From contig CM031558.1 in the NCBI GenBank assembly GCA_018466975.1, positions 2,728,001 to 2,792,000 on the forward strand: 64,000 nt of DNA. Direction: 5' to 3'. The notes beneath the pieces are model-generated. The model saw only the letters and a list, made by a program, of their open reading frames with translations. It was not told the origin of the DNA and did no database searches. Of this stretch, positions 21,083 to 32,508 are shown piece by piece. Both the position numbers and the translations under genes were made by a program. Position 1 is the first letter of the stretch. Each line of letters begins with the position of its first letter. Origin of the DNA: Sparassis latifolia (lineage: Eukaryota > Basidiomycota > Agaricomycetes > Polyporales > Sparassidaceae).

Positions 21083-24000
21083 CTAAGTAGATTTACCCTT
21101 CTCGTTTTCCAACACCTTGATCGTCTTGGTAATTTCGCCCATGACGACTTCGTATTCCAGGGGGGTGTATCTATTGTTTATGCAACTGCAGACGTAAATT
21201 CGGAGGTCTGCATCAGCAAACTCGCACGAGTCTGGTGAGTCTGGTGCCAGACGCACCATACGCGTCACGCTGCCACAAACGCTCGTGGCACTACATTTGA
21301 CCTACGTATTTCCACGATGCATTCTGTGGCACCATACACTTACCAGACAGAGAAGTCCGGTGCCATACTTGAGCCATACTCAAGCTATACTCGGGCCATA
21401 CTCGAGCCATACTAGATCCACGATGGTCCAATTTTTGATAATTGAATATATGAAATATATTAGGACACTACTAGCTAATACTACAGGGACGGTATGGCAA
21501 CTGAAGACACCGGCAACCAAGCTCAATCACAGAGTGATGGCACAACTGTGAGCATGCTCGAGTGTGGTGGTGGTGCTCCACGCGCACGGCGTGCTGGCCC
21601 CCGCCGGCCGCAATCGCGTTGTGCTCACTCGCGTGCATCGCAGAGAGCGTGTCGGTGCGCGGGGGCTGGCATAGTGCCGAGGGCATCTGAGTTGGCCTTG
21701 TGGAAGAGGTTCTGTGAGAGGCGACTGACAGTGCATTGCATCTTCTGAGTGTTGCGCAACTTCAGTGACTGACCATGAGATGCAACGGAGCATGGCGACC
21801 AAGGTCTTTCGCCCCCCGTCCGAGCTGGAGAAAGAACGCGTGATTGTGCTTTAGGAGACCTGATCTGAGGAAAATGTTAGCTCCCCGTCGCTCATTGCAA
21901 TTCATCACGTACCCGATTTGCCCCATTTGCACCAGCGTCGGCAACAGACTGCGCCTTGGTAGAGATAGGTCACGTGTGAACAGAGGGCGACGCCACAGAT
22001 GCTGGCAGTGGGACTCCTGCGGCCGTAGCTGGTGTCATCCCGAATTGCTGACAGAATTTTAGCAACTGGATACGCAGCACAACACAGGCCTTCCTACCTG
22101 GAACAGGTTGAGATGGCTAGACGTAAATGAAGCTGTGTCGATAGGAAAAAGGAGAACGTTCATCTTCAATAGCGTTAATTATTACGGCTCGTTGATAGTG
22201 GTTGCTTTGGAGACCTACCTGACCATTGTTTCAAGGAGCAGGGCCAGGGGGCAAAGGTCCGAAGTTGCCGAACGACGATCCATAGGATTCGAAGTGGGGA
22301 CCAGGGGGATTAGGTTAGAATAAAGACGAACAAGTCTCAGAGGACATCGCTGAGCATCAATGTATTGTGACTTATTTGGTTTGTTCAACAAAGTCACATG
22401 CTTTGTGGACTTAGCACACCGGATGCTTCAAAGTTCGAACATGAAACAAGCTCGACAGAATGTGGAGTCAAGTCAGTTGCCCTGTGGTCAGTAGCACATT
22501 CTCTACATGTACAGTAGTCAATATCATGCAATAAATTACAGTATATCTTATTTGTGTTGTACTGTGGCAGGGAATCAGAATGTATGGTAGAGTATAGCTC
22601 AGTGTGGTGCCACACTAACCATAGCAACCATACGCACCAGACCAAACCATACTTGTGTGAGTTTGCTGATGTGCAAGAAGTGCACAGAGAGAGTGAGACA
22701 AATATTGCTTCGCGGCTTCAGGTGTTTCGAACAGGGCACCGCCTCGCCTCTTCCATCGGATAGAGTCCACCTTCGTCTCCCCAAAGCAAGAGTTGAAATG
22801 CTCCTTGAGCTTGTTCCGATCAGCCTCTGTCGTAGGATGGAATGTCGTGAGCTTCCGGGCGATGCCGTAGCACAGAACCCAGCAGAACGATTCGATGTCG
22901 TGGGTCACTGCATGGACGATGGGAGGTTCATCGGTCTCCCCGAGCATTATGTGGTACAAAATTTCTTCTGCCATGAACTGCACTGTTCCCTACACGTATC
23001 GTATATTAGGCACACTATATATGATACGATATTGCGAAACTTACTGTCATGGCGCGCCACGCAATACTGGTTTTTCCGCTCCAAAGGTCGTGTGAATTCG
23101 TGTAGTTGGTTCAGTATACTTGCCGGAAGGATGAAGCCTCGTGGAACCGAGAGTAACCGTAGTTTGCGGAATCACCGCCTTAGCAACAAGGTAAGCGAAC
23201 TCCAAATCGGTGATGAATGCTGAGCCACCGGGTTTGGCAGAGAGCAGGACATTTCCGCACTGACATCTCTATGCAGGATACCCTGTTGATACAGAAATCT
23301 ATGACCTGAAGACTGCATTCAGCAAAATCTTGGTTATAAACCAAATGCAGCATACCTTGCAATGCCCCAACAATACCGTGAGTAACTCAAGCTCCGTGAT
23401 TGTAATCCCAAATTGACGACCAAGAGTTGTGAGAAACAACCGTGAAGAATAGGTGTTTCCTTCTCGACCGAGAAGCATCGACGGAGCGCATCAACACTGA
23501 GCACCGCCTCTGTGGACAAACGGACGCCATCCCCGTAGCTGAGCTTGGCAACCCCGGATGACTCCCAACGATAGCACTATATATGTCGGCTTGCAAGGCG
23601 CCTGCTGCTTCTCCAAGCACTTTTCATCACGACGATAGAGTCAGACAGCCTGCCGTGCTGGATTTCCGCAACGCGCCACACGGAAGTACCGCGACCGATG
23701 AATGACAGAGAATTCCAGATTGGAGGACCCACGGTGCACCATCGGCGACTGCTATTCCCGCCCATTGAGATGGAGTAAGATGGGAAGGTGGGCACTCCAG
23801 ACCCGAGCAACTTCGTTGCAAGTATCTGAGCTGCACGGGAGTCCGCACTCCCTTCTGGTAGCATAATTGCGGTGGGATCTTGTCCAAGATCTGTAGGTGA
23901 CATATCACACGCCATACGGTGCACAATGCGGACGAACTCTTCTGTCTCCTGCCACATGTCATGTATAGGAGAGAATGTGACACCATCACGATCGAATATA

Positions 24001-24812
24001 CTAACACAGAATCTGGTACCGAAGATGAGAAGCCCAACGGAGAAAAGCTGGAAAGGCTTTGCAGACAAATGCAGCCTGGCATAGTCGGCACACTGTGTCA
24101 CAAGCGAGGGAACTCGTGTGTCATTTCTCCACACAGGCTTTGGCCCCTGCTTGTGGGACGGCTTGACCTCTACGAACGCTGCTCTCTCACGCCAGAGAGT
24201 AGAGCTTACATCTTGGTCCATCAAAGTGAAATCTGGAGCACCTGCCGGAAAGCCCCAAGTGTGGGCGTCCTGCGTGAGATACTTGGCATCGTTGATGAAA
24301 TAACGACGATTTTTGGAAGATGAGGTTGGCAACACAGCAGAAGGAATGGGAAATGATTCGATAAATTGGAACATTGTTCTCTGTACTTCCGATCTCGTCA
24401 TCAACGCGGAGAAGACGACATGGAACAAAGACGTACAAGGTGTGGATACATGTCCTTTTCTCTTCTCCTCTTCGCCTGCTTTACGGGATTGGTGTCTTGG
24501 CTGCTAGGTTCCAAATCTTCTAGAGGCAGCTTATCAGCGGCTCCAGTGAGTCTTCTGAGCTGTCGCATAGCTTCAACAGGTGCGTTGTCTCTGCAGAGTC
24601 TAGCGCAACATTCGGAGACTAAATCATCTGGCACTTCAGATATACCTAGACGCTCGAGCACGACGAGGCTATCGAAGATTTGTTTCCCTTGAAGCTCTAC
24701 GCCGAGATCCTGGCGGCTGGACCGCCAATCAGAGTTCGCAGTGTCCATGACATGGAGGATGATGTTGGCAGCCAGTGCCCTCTACCCTGCGGGGATAAAC
24801 TTGAGAAGCCAT
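21083..24812 (-). pseudogene. FunK1-type protein kinase, copy K1, broken
   Basis: Same gene as the intact kinase at 30273-32508. Recognisable parts: MASQ start (24812), DWRSSRQDLGVELQGKQIF, STLWRERAAFVEVKPSHKQG, SFIGRGTSVWRVAEI, the lysine segment VVMKSAWRSSRR, VTHDIESFCWVLCYGIAR, and the C-terminal YEVVMGEITKTIKVLENEKG (stop 21083). It is destroyed by the insertion at 21211-22671, a 1-nt insertion near 24755, and a cluster of about nine small indels between 23050 and 23600 compared with copy K1''. The catalytic-loop exon is among those hit. Confidence 0.85.
21211..22671. mobile_element. CATCAG-end DNA transposon, 1.46 kb, unknown superfamily
   Basis: Begins CATCAGCAAACTCGCACGAG and ends with a near-perfect complement (CTCACACAAGT variant). 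A 2-bp repeat TG (21209-21210 and 22672-22673) flanks it. The uninterrupted site is present at about 42338 in the duplicate kinase, which proves insertion and fixes the ends. Subterminal DNA holds repeated CATACTCGAGC-like motifs (21360-21420). No transposase was recognised; short open frames exist on both strands but none looks like a known family. Confidence 0.88.
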
Positions 24813-26371
24813 GACGATGATGAGCCATATTGCTTAAGCGAGAGAGCTCACCTTTATACTTCCAACAGAGTAACGCTCGAGTGCTGTCACAACTGAATAA
24901 AACATACATGAGGCAATGCATCGGATATGAAGAATGGGCGAAATGTACCGGTATCGTTTCTGGCTTGGTCTAGGGTGGTCCACAGAGCCAGCGTCTTGTC
25001 TGGGATAGTGAACTGAAATCTGTCTTTTTTGTCTAGAAGTGATCTTGCACCGTTCGAATTATGAATCCGGCTTTGCTGAAAATTGCAAAAAGTAATTAAC
25101 TGCAAATGGAAAGTTTGAGAGCTATACTTGGGATAGAGATCACAAACTCAGAATACGCGGTTGTGAATGTAAACAAAATGCTGCGTACGAGGACACAACC
25201 TGCCGTAACCGATCTGTCGGAACGAGCCGAAGCTTCGCGGATGTTGACGGTACTGACAGGGACAGGAAAAGGCACTGCCGGTAGACGCCTGCAGTAAAAC
25301 CACTACTATGCGGAAGACCCCTCCACGGTCAGTTGTGAAATAGGTACAACAGAGTGTCTGAGTGCAAGAAAATTCTGTGAAGGAATGTGAAGTTATGCCG
25401 GCTAGTCATTACAATATCACGCAGACATACACAACTGATGACGGCTGATGTGAAGTGAATGATACTCCGAAACAGCACGTATGGCTTTAAAATCCTTAAA
25501 AATAGTCCGTACGGACGCCAGGACAAATGCCGCGAGGCATGCTCGAGCACCCGAGTTGGTGGCTCTAGTCTGTGAGATAGTATCCAGATGCCAAAGACGC
25601 AACCAGAACTACTTCTTGGCCATTCCAGACTGACTGCAGAAGCGGAGTGGGCGTCTTAGAATGGTGTAACATATAACCCACCAAAACGATTCGACCGTAC
25701 CTCGTGTTTTTGACATGGGCAATATGCCAACGCTGAACCCGTCCCTTGAACCCATGATTGGTTACCCATCTCTCTGCAGCTATAAGGTTTAGTACAGTTG
25801 CTGCTAGTCTGCTTTCGTTTGAAGGGTCCGAACCGTAGTACACGATTTTGGAGTTACATAAGCACAATGATCTCCGAAACGCGTCCCGTAGATCTGGTGT
25901 AACGCGATGCGCGCCGGCCTGTGTCTGGCGCGACCGTCGCATTCGTCGTGGTCTAGTTGGAGTTGCAGGGGTCTGCGGGATCAGTCTACGATGTGGATGC
26001 GGACTCTGTGAGATGGACATGGGGAGTAGGGAAGCAGGGGATGGGGAGTACGGAAACAGGGGATGGGAAGGCAGACGTGGCGAAAGATGCAGCACCAAAA
26101 CCAACTGTCGGGCCATAGAAAGTAGGACTTTCCGAGTGCAAACATCAGCTAAGGGTTGGACTAGGGAAATGGTAGGGAGTATTGGATGCAGACACAGACT
26201 GAAGTACTAACAAAGTAGGAGGCGCGGTATACGTTGAGTCCGCGGAAGACGAGAGAATGGACGACATAGCTTGCGGTGTATCATAAGAAGGCGCATCCTC
26301 GACAGAATTATTTTGAAATCGACTCGGAAACATGCCGCAAGTGCACGGTTTGCGTGGACTCGTCGGCGCGA
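24813..26371. other. Region with a decayed membrane-protein-like remnant
   Basis: Left part (to about 25650) is shared with 44500-47270. On the minus strand near 25420-25700 short hydrophobic pieces occur in different frames (for example ACLAAFVLASVRTIF). Their relatives near 46950-47260 include MLTLLLQLVFRLCLWRLDIS, which looks like part of a fungal multi-span membrane protein. Nothing continuous remains. A 183-codon open frame (25565-26116, minus) has no recognisable family and is not called. Confidence 0.35.
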
Positions 26372-26875
26372 CACAAGGCGCATTCCACCTTTTTTCCTGG
26401 GGAAAAACCTGGGGAAAATGACAAAATAAGTCTCCGGGAAATATCCAGGAAAAACTGTGAGAAAACAATAGTGTAAATCCTGGGGAAAAACTGTGACCCA
26501 GAAAAAGCAAAGATTTCTCGGACCGCATACCTCTTCATCAGCAAAAGTCAACTCTTGCTTACCCAGATTATTCCCTTGATCGAGGAAATTTTAAGGAGAT
26601 CCTCATTATTATTCTTCCTTATTCACCTTAATTGGCCAAATATGAAGGACCTCCTTAATCAAGCAATAAGACTAACCAAGAGTTGACTTTTCTTGTTGCA
26701 ATCATTTGGAAACAAAGGTTTTTCTCCAAGAAATCTGTTGCTTTTTCTGGGTCATGGTTTTTCCCAGGAGCTAACCAAGAGTTGACTTACATTTTTTCCC
26801 TGATATTTCCCGGAGACTTACTTTGTCGTTTTCCCCAGGTTTTTCCCCAGGAAAAAAGGTGGAATGCGCCTTGTG
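26372..26875. mobile_element. Fold-back element with about 150-bp inverted arms
   Basis: The left arm starts CACAAGGCGCATTCCACC (26372) and runs to about 26520; the right arm (about 26720-26875) is its complement, including the CCTGGGGAAAAACCTGGGG and GACCCAGAAAAAGCAA motifs. The spacer contains a CATCAG-end MITE, and the right arm holds a further short piece of that MITE end (GTTGACTT near 26776). It has no coding capacity. Confidence 0.85.
26536..26698. mobile_element. CATCAG-end MITE, decayed right end
   Basis: Starts CATCAGCAAAAGTCAACTCT like the copy at 17100. The right end reads AGTTGACTTTTCTTGTTG instead of ...TTTTGCTGATG, so it is mutated or recombined and no target repeat can be assigned. 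It lies inside the fold-back element. Confidence 0.75.
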
Positions 26876-27376
26876 CGAAGGGCAGCGTCGGTACTGTACA
26901 TCTCACGTTGGATCTCTTTCGATCAGGAACTCACGGTCGGCACTGCGGCCGGGGCTTCGGCATCCGCTCAGCATGTTGAATTGCTGTACTACGGTTCGAG
27001 GGGCGCGTTCGAAAGCAGACCTTTATTCTGACCGTCCTCGCCACCTCAGCAAGGTCAATATTGGTTTGCCTTCGGGAGACTAAGTTGCTGCTGCATGCAC
27101 CACGACTTGTGTGAAAATGGTCACCATCCAGCACATTGCGCAATAACAAAACACTCACGCTCTTGGTACACCACCATTGGGACAACTCACCTAGGCTCAT
27201 AGATACAGCCTCTAGTTACCTGCAGGAAGACAGTCGTTCCTTTGTAATAGAGGCTGAGATCATTATCGATGACCCGCTGAGATGTCCCCCGTGGGAAACC
27301 GGACTTTGAGCGATGCCGACGGCAATTCGACGCACGAATCTTTAGCGCTCAAGTCGCGTGCAGCCACAGGCGCGTC
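26876..27376. other. Intergenic region
   Basis: No supported gene. Short open frames are present on both strands without recognisable motifs. Confidence 0.4.
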
Positions 27377-27690
27377 TTACCTGTGTACAAGCTTCGTGTG
27401 CTGTAAAAAGTTCTCATGGTGACAGTTCCACCTACTGACGACATCCAGGGTGATGGCGACATATTCAGATCTGTACAGATGGGCCCTCAGGTACTCAGCC
27501 GATCCTTCAGTCTTCCGCAGATATCTCAGCCTGCCAGTGGCTATCCGTATCATTTTATGCATAACCGTCGTCTTCCCCTGGCCCGGCACGATGACGAGGA
27601 ACAGATCCTTGCCGCGGATGAGGTCCATGCCATGGCATAGCTGGAAATCGCGAACCGAGGGAACTCCGCACTTCTGAACGATCAGCGACT
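27377..27690 (-). pseudogene. RecQ-like helicase, N-terminal fragment
   Basis: One open stretch reads KCGVPSVRDFQLCHGMDLIR then GKDLFLVIVPGQGKTTVMHK. This matches the start of the helicase domain of the RecQ-like proteins common in Agaricomycetes, with PGQGKTT as the Walker A (ATP-binding) site. Downstream residues (IATGRLRYLRKTEGS) do not continue the domain, and no Walker B or later motifs were found nearby. It is probably a fragment left by duplication or insertion. Confidence 0.5.
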
Positions 27691-28054
27691 AGAGCCATTC
27701 TGAAGAGCCTTCTGCAGGTATGATGGACATAGAGAATGGCGTGGATTACAGCTACGTAGCTTACATACAGAGTTGATGCGACTGACATCTCTGCCACCGA
27801 CACGTTTTGGGAATTCCGATTCCCTAAAGAATCGGTTATCAGTCTGTGCACGTATGGTGGTTGCTGACATAAAGTTGTACCCACGCCGCATATAGTAATT
27901 CTCTCTTAGAATGGTTATCCGCTTTTTTTACTTTCCGTCTTTAGGCTACCCGATTCACTTCAGGTTTCCCGCTTCCTGTTCAAGATTTCCGCGACACAAA
28001 GTCGGCCAGCATTCCTTGAAAGTTTATTTCCAATGAAAGACTGGAGGAGGACCA

Positions 28055-28552
28055 ATGGCTAGGGGTGATTGTCTGCATCCCATCCTCTATCTTCTCGCAG
28101 CTGCATTCACTCTTCGCGTAGATTCTGTATGCTGCATAGATGTGAGTGTGCCTGATACTTCCTCCCTCCTTCTCTCCCTTGCTGATGTCGACACTTGCAG
28201 CTTTTGGATTTATATTCTCTCCTCCTCATATGTCTAGTCTCCTGTCGCGCATCAATGGCCATTGTCGTGTCTGTTGGCTGTTGCCAGGTCGGCCGCCGTC
28301 TGGTGTCCCAGTCCCACTGCCATCTGCACTCCGTTCAACCATGTCATCTACACAACCCAATGCGATGACCAAGCGGGCATCTTGCGCGCCGAGCCAAAGA
28401 GATGGCACACATCACAATTCGGCAGCCGGCTGTTGCTCGTCATCTCCAATGATGACGCCGACACGGTACGCCCTGTGCGACATGGCGAGCAATATGTGAG
28501 GAACTCGCGGTCATCAGTGTCAGTGGTCGACATTGTCTTTGGCGCCCATTGA
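28055..28552 (+). CDS. Possible small secreted protein A
   Basis: An ATG at 28055 opens a segment with a basic start and hydrophobic core (MARGDCLHPILYLLAAAFTL) resembling a signal peptide, followed by a GTGAGT donor at 28142. Downstream, after a CAG at about 28287, an open stretch contains WCPSPTAICTPFNHVIYTTQ, LLLVISNDDADTV and a stop at 28552. The exon phases I can find do not join cleanly, so the middle of the model is uncertain. No known family. Confidence 0.3.
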
Positions 28553-29133
28553 TATATTTCTTTCTGTGTTCGCATTTTTATTTTCGAGGGAAGGGGGTTT
28601 ATTTTCCCGCGGCGGCTTTCTGAATAGACTCATCCTCCCTCCTGCATCACTGATCGACATTCCATGCATCCATGCCTATGTGCTCAGTGCTCTGTATTGA
28701 TAGATACCAGGTCTGCAGCTGCAGCACAGACAACGCTGACGCTCATGCCGCTAGATGCCGCTGATGTCAGTACCCTCCAATCACCACCCCGACGGGAGTC
28801 GATGCTTTTCTCATCGCACGTATTCCTGCGTCTTCTTGCTACACGGTGATTGGTCTAACTGCTTCAAGGAGCGTAATACTCCGACAGTTGAGGATGCTGT
28901 GAAGAAGTAGAATTCGGAATACTTCAAACTGCAAGCGCCTCATTCAGTCCTGCATATAGAGAGTGGGGTATTTGCCACACAAGGAATGGTGTTTCCGGAT
29001 TCTTCCTTCTTTGACTAACAGAGGGAACAGAGGCCCTAAGGGCGGGGCTCTGTCAGATTACTGACATAATCTCTTGCGATCCTCATGCTGCCATGTCCTC
29101 AATGTCAATGTTGTACGGACAAATGATAATGTG

Positions 29134-29141
29134 TATAAAAG
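29134..29141 (+). promoter_or_regulatory. TATA box of the small secreted protein B
   Basis: TATAAAAG lies 65 bp before the ATG at 29206, in a suitable position for a core promoter. Confidence 0.5.
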
Positions 29142-29205
29142 GATCCCGGGGGAGATGGCACAATCGTTGCGGGATTCTTTGACCTCCGAGTTCTGAGGCC
29201 GCAAC

Positions 29206-29736
29206 ATGGCCACCCTCCTTTTGTATGCTGCAGTAGTCGCTCTTTTACTACCCGTTGTATGTCTGACTGACCTAATTCCGTCCCTTACAGAGTGAAGGAG
29301 TCCATTGTTTCGAATTGTGATAACTCGTATGGTAACACATTGACACCGTAAGCTGTTCTTTTCATTCTCCAATGTTACCTTGCATACCTTATCACCCACC
29401 TTTCACAGCTGCATTCATGCATTTTCCAACTTCGAGGACCAGAACGCCTGTGTATATGCTGTGCAAAAGGTCCCTCAACACGGCAAATGGAGTCCTTCCA
29501 GCGACAAGGACCTTGCACATATACTCACCATAGACAATAAACCAGCTACTGTGTGGCTCGTCGGAGAAGTCGACTCATCTTGGTTCAAACTTCGCAGTGA
29601 ACCCTTGGCCGTCGTGAGCATCAAGATCATTCCCGTTATAGCCGAGGACCTTCGTGCGGCCAACCATCTACTTATGGGCCCAAGGAGATTAGGGCTGTTG
29701 TCCCACACGCGGAAGTTTCATCATTCATCTAAATAG
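29206..29736 (+). CDS. Possible small secreted protein B
   Basis: Exon 1 (29206-29256) encodes MATLLLYAAVVALLLPV, a clear hydrophobic leader. A middle exon ends at 29347 (NCDNSYGNTLTP) and joins the last exon 29409-29736 in frame through a GTAAGC-CAG intron, giving TPCIHAFSNFEDQNACVYAV, then a region ending HSSK. The mature part has three to four cysteines and no known domain. The first junction is a problem: the 34-nt gap between exons 1 and 2 is too short for a normal intron and gives the wrong phase, so either the start or this intron is damaged. It has a TATA box and sits 1.1 kb downstream of the similarly built gene at 28055. Confidence 0.4.
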
Positions 29737-30272
29737 TCTCTATTGTATATGAACCTGTGCTACTGCTTGTAATCTGTGCTACCTACATTTATTTTTTCCC
29801 CCACTATTTGTACAACTACTACCATCTTGTGTTTCGCGCTTGCAGTAATTACCACCCTAAAATGGCTTGACTATGGGATTTTGTTGTAAACAATTCTTAT
29901 GACTACTACCTTATCACATGTCGCTCTCACAGAAATCGACGCTTTGAATATACGTGGGGGGACTAGGGAATCGGACATGGCGTGCGAATGCAGCGCCGCT
30001 CACCCACAAGTTATAGTTTAGTGCCGATGACGCAGCCGTCCCTTCCGCTGTCTGGCACGTAGCTCAAAAACTCCCACGGGGGACTTCTCAGTGGGCTCCC
30101 GGATAATGATCCTGGACTACAACTCACCAACGATCAGCGCCATCGATATTTTCAGGAAGCCATCTATTGCAAGGCGACATGACCTAGTTGCATATACATC
30201 ATCATACTGCCAATACTACTCGGACTCTTACTACTTTACGTGGCATTACTAGTCAAACTACATATGGATGTC
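29737..30272. other. Intergenic region
   Basis: Space between the secreted-protein candidate and the 3' end of the FunK1 kinase. No gene or repeat was recognised. Confidence 0.5.
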
Positions 30273-32508
30273 CTACTTCCTCTTCTCCAACGTGTTGACA
30301 GTCTTCTCAATTTCCCCCATAACAAATTCGTATGTGAGAGGTTCTTTGTCCGTTATGTGGTGAATCACGTGAACTCGCAGAAGGTGGAAAAGCGAGCTGA
30401 GAGCCTCAGACATACATCCTAAGGCCGCTAGGTCCAGCTCCAATGGTTCCCCCATGGCCCTACTCTTCCGGATAAGGGCCAGATCCGTATGAGAAAAACA
30501 CGATTTGTACCACTTCTGAAGTTGCTCGTGACGAGCTTTAGTCGACGGATTGGGTTTCTGCAAATGCCTTCCGATGCTGTAGGATAAAACCCAGCAGAAG
30601 GATTCAATATCGTGAGTTGCCGCGTGAGTGACAGGGGGTAATCCTTGCGTTTTCCTGTCATCCTGCAGTATTACTGCATGCAATATCTCAGCTGCCATGA
30701 ATTGCGCTGTGCCCTGGGCAATTGTGGTTGGCAACGGAAGATTGGTAATACCGGGAAATACGTACTGTCATGGCTGCACCACGTAAAACTGGCTTCTCGG
30801 CTTCAAACGTTGTGCGAGTGCGTGTTGTTGACTCAGTCCGTATGCCGGAAGGATGACGTACTGGTGGTACTTGGATAGTGACTGTCGTTTTCGGATAAAT
30901 CGTATCAGCGACGATACGAGCGAACTCCAGATCAGTAAGAAATCCTTCGCAACCGGGTTCGGCAGGCTGCTGAGGAAGCATGACATTGCCTGCACTGACG
31001 TCTCTATGCAGGATGCCTTGTTTGTAGAGGAATTCGTGGCCTTACGACCAATGATCAGCCGAGGATTAAGGGAAGATGTGAATCAAATACCTCGCATCGC
31101 TCCAAGAATCCCTTTCAACACCTCAATCTCCGTGGAGTACTCCCAGATGGGGCGTCCTATCGTATTCAGGAACAACCGATGAAGGACAGGTGTTTCTTTC
31201 TCCTCCAAGAAGCACCGACGAAGGAGATCGACGCTGATCACCTTGTCTGCCAAATGGACATCGTCACCGTAGCTGAGCTTGGCAACACCAGGATGACTTC
31301 CAACAATGGACTTGTAGATGTCTGCCTCTGCTAAACGCTTGCTACTTCTCCAGGCACTCTTCATCACCACGACGGAGTTCGACAACTTGCCATGATCAAG
31401 CTCGACAACGCGCCATATGGACGTGCCACGACCAATGAATGACAAAGAAGTCCAGAGCGGAGGGCCCACCGTACACCACTGGCGGGGATTGTTTTCCCCC
31501 ATGGACACAGTGTACGATGGAAAGGCGGGAACGTCAGAGCCTAACAACCTTCCTGCGAGCGCCCGAGCGGCACCCGGCAGCGAACTGTCTTCTGGAACCT
31601 CAACCGCTGTGGGATCTTGACCAAGCTCTGTAGGAGACATGTCGCATGCCATACGGCGAACAACGCGGATGAACAGCTCCGTGTAGGCCCAAATGTCATG
31701 TATTGGAGAAAATGTGACACCATCACGGTCAAAGATACCAACGCAAAAGTGGGAGCCGAAGATGAGCAGGCCGACAGAGAAAAGCTGAAAAGGTCTTGCA
31801 GACATGTGCAGCCGTGCGTAATCAGCGCACTGCGTCACGAGCGAAAGGACGGTATCGTCACTGGTCCTCACAGGTTTGGGTCCTTGCTTGGATGAAGGTT
31901 TGATTTCTGCAAATGCGGCGCGCTCACGCCAGAGCGTAGACTTTACGTTTAAGTCTATCAAAGAGAAGTCGGGTGCACCTCTCGGAAATCCCCAGAAGTG
32001 AGCATCCTGCGTGAGATACTTCGGATCGTGAATAAATTGGCGACGATAGCGGACGGTCTGTGGCGTTGTAGTAGTCGAAGGAAAATTTTCAATGAATTCA
32101 AAAATCTTCCTCTATTTCCATGCTCTAGTCAGCGAGTTGTGTCATAGTATGTAGTGAAAAACGTACGAGGTGAGGATACATTTCCTTTTCCCTTCTCCTC
32201 TTATCCTGCGTGACCTCATCCTTCTCTCCGGACTTCTGCTCCAACTCATCCAAAGTAAGCTTGTCAGCATTTCCTACGAGCCTTTTGAGCTGTAGGATAG
32301 CTTCAGAAGTAGTTCTGTCTTCGAAGAGTGCGGCACGACACTGGGTGACTAGGTTATCGGAAACTTCAGAGATACCTAAACGATCAAGTACGCGAGAGCT
32401 GTCGAAAACCTGTTTCCCCTGGAGGTCCGCACCCAGCGCCTTGCGGCTAGAGCGCCAGTCGGATACCTCCATAGACTGAGGCTTTCGAGGAGAGAATTCA
32501 GAAGTCAT
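30273..32508 (-). CDS. FunK1-type protein kinase, intact (copy K2)
   Basis: Four exons join in frame: 32167-32508, 31091-32111, 30766-31040 and 30273-30713, giving 692 residues, a usual size for this fungal family. The N-terminal part (DWRSSRKALGADLQGKQVF, STLWRERAAFAEIKPSSKQG) is the FunK1-specific region. The kinase core has FIGRGTSIWRVVEL, the ATP-anchoring Lys in VVVMKSAW (near residue 364), HRDVSAGNVML (catalytic loop) and TDLEFA in place of DFG, as is common in FunK1. The C-lobe has THAATHDIESFCWVLSYSIG. It ends EKTVNTLEKRK. The start MTSEFSPRK is chosen because it aligns with MASQDSPRK in copy K1''. Substrates are unknown; the family is expanded in mushroom-forming fungi. It diverges clearly from K1 and K1'', so it is not part of their recent duplication. 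Confidence 0.9.

Larger units (their letters stand above)
20868..25650. repeat. Segmental duplication, FunK1 block, copy 1
   Basis: Matches 42000-47270, beginning at ATCTTTAGCGCTCGCGCTCA in both. Copy 1 carries a 1.46-kb insertion at 21211-22671; copy 2 carries a 1.94-kb insertion at about 44817-46755 instead. Confidence 0.85.

Noticed and set aside
25565..26116. 183-codon open frame on the minus strand
   Set aside because: The N-terminal half is Pro/Ser/Arg-rich noise and the rest overlaps a decayed membrane-protein region in a different frame; no conserved motif.
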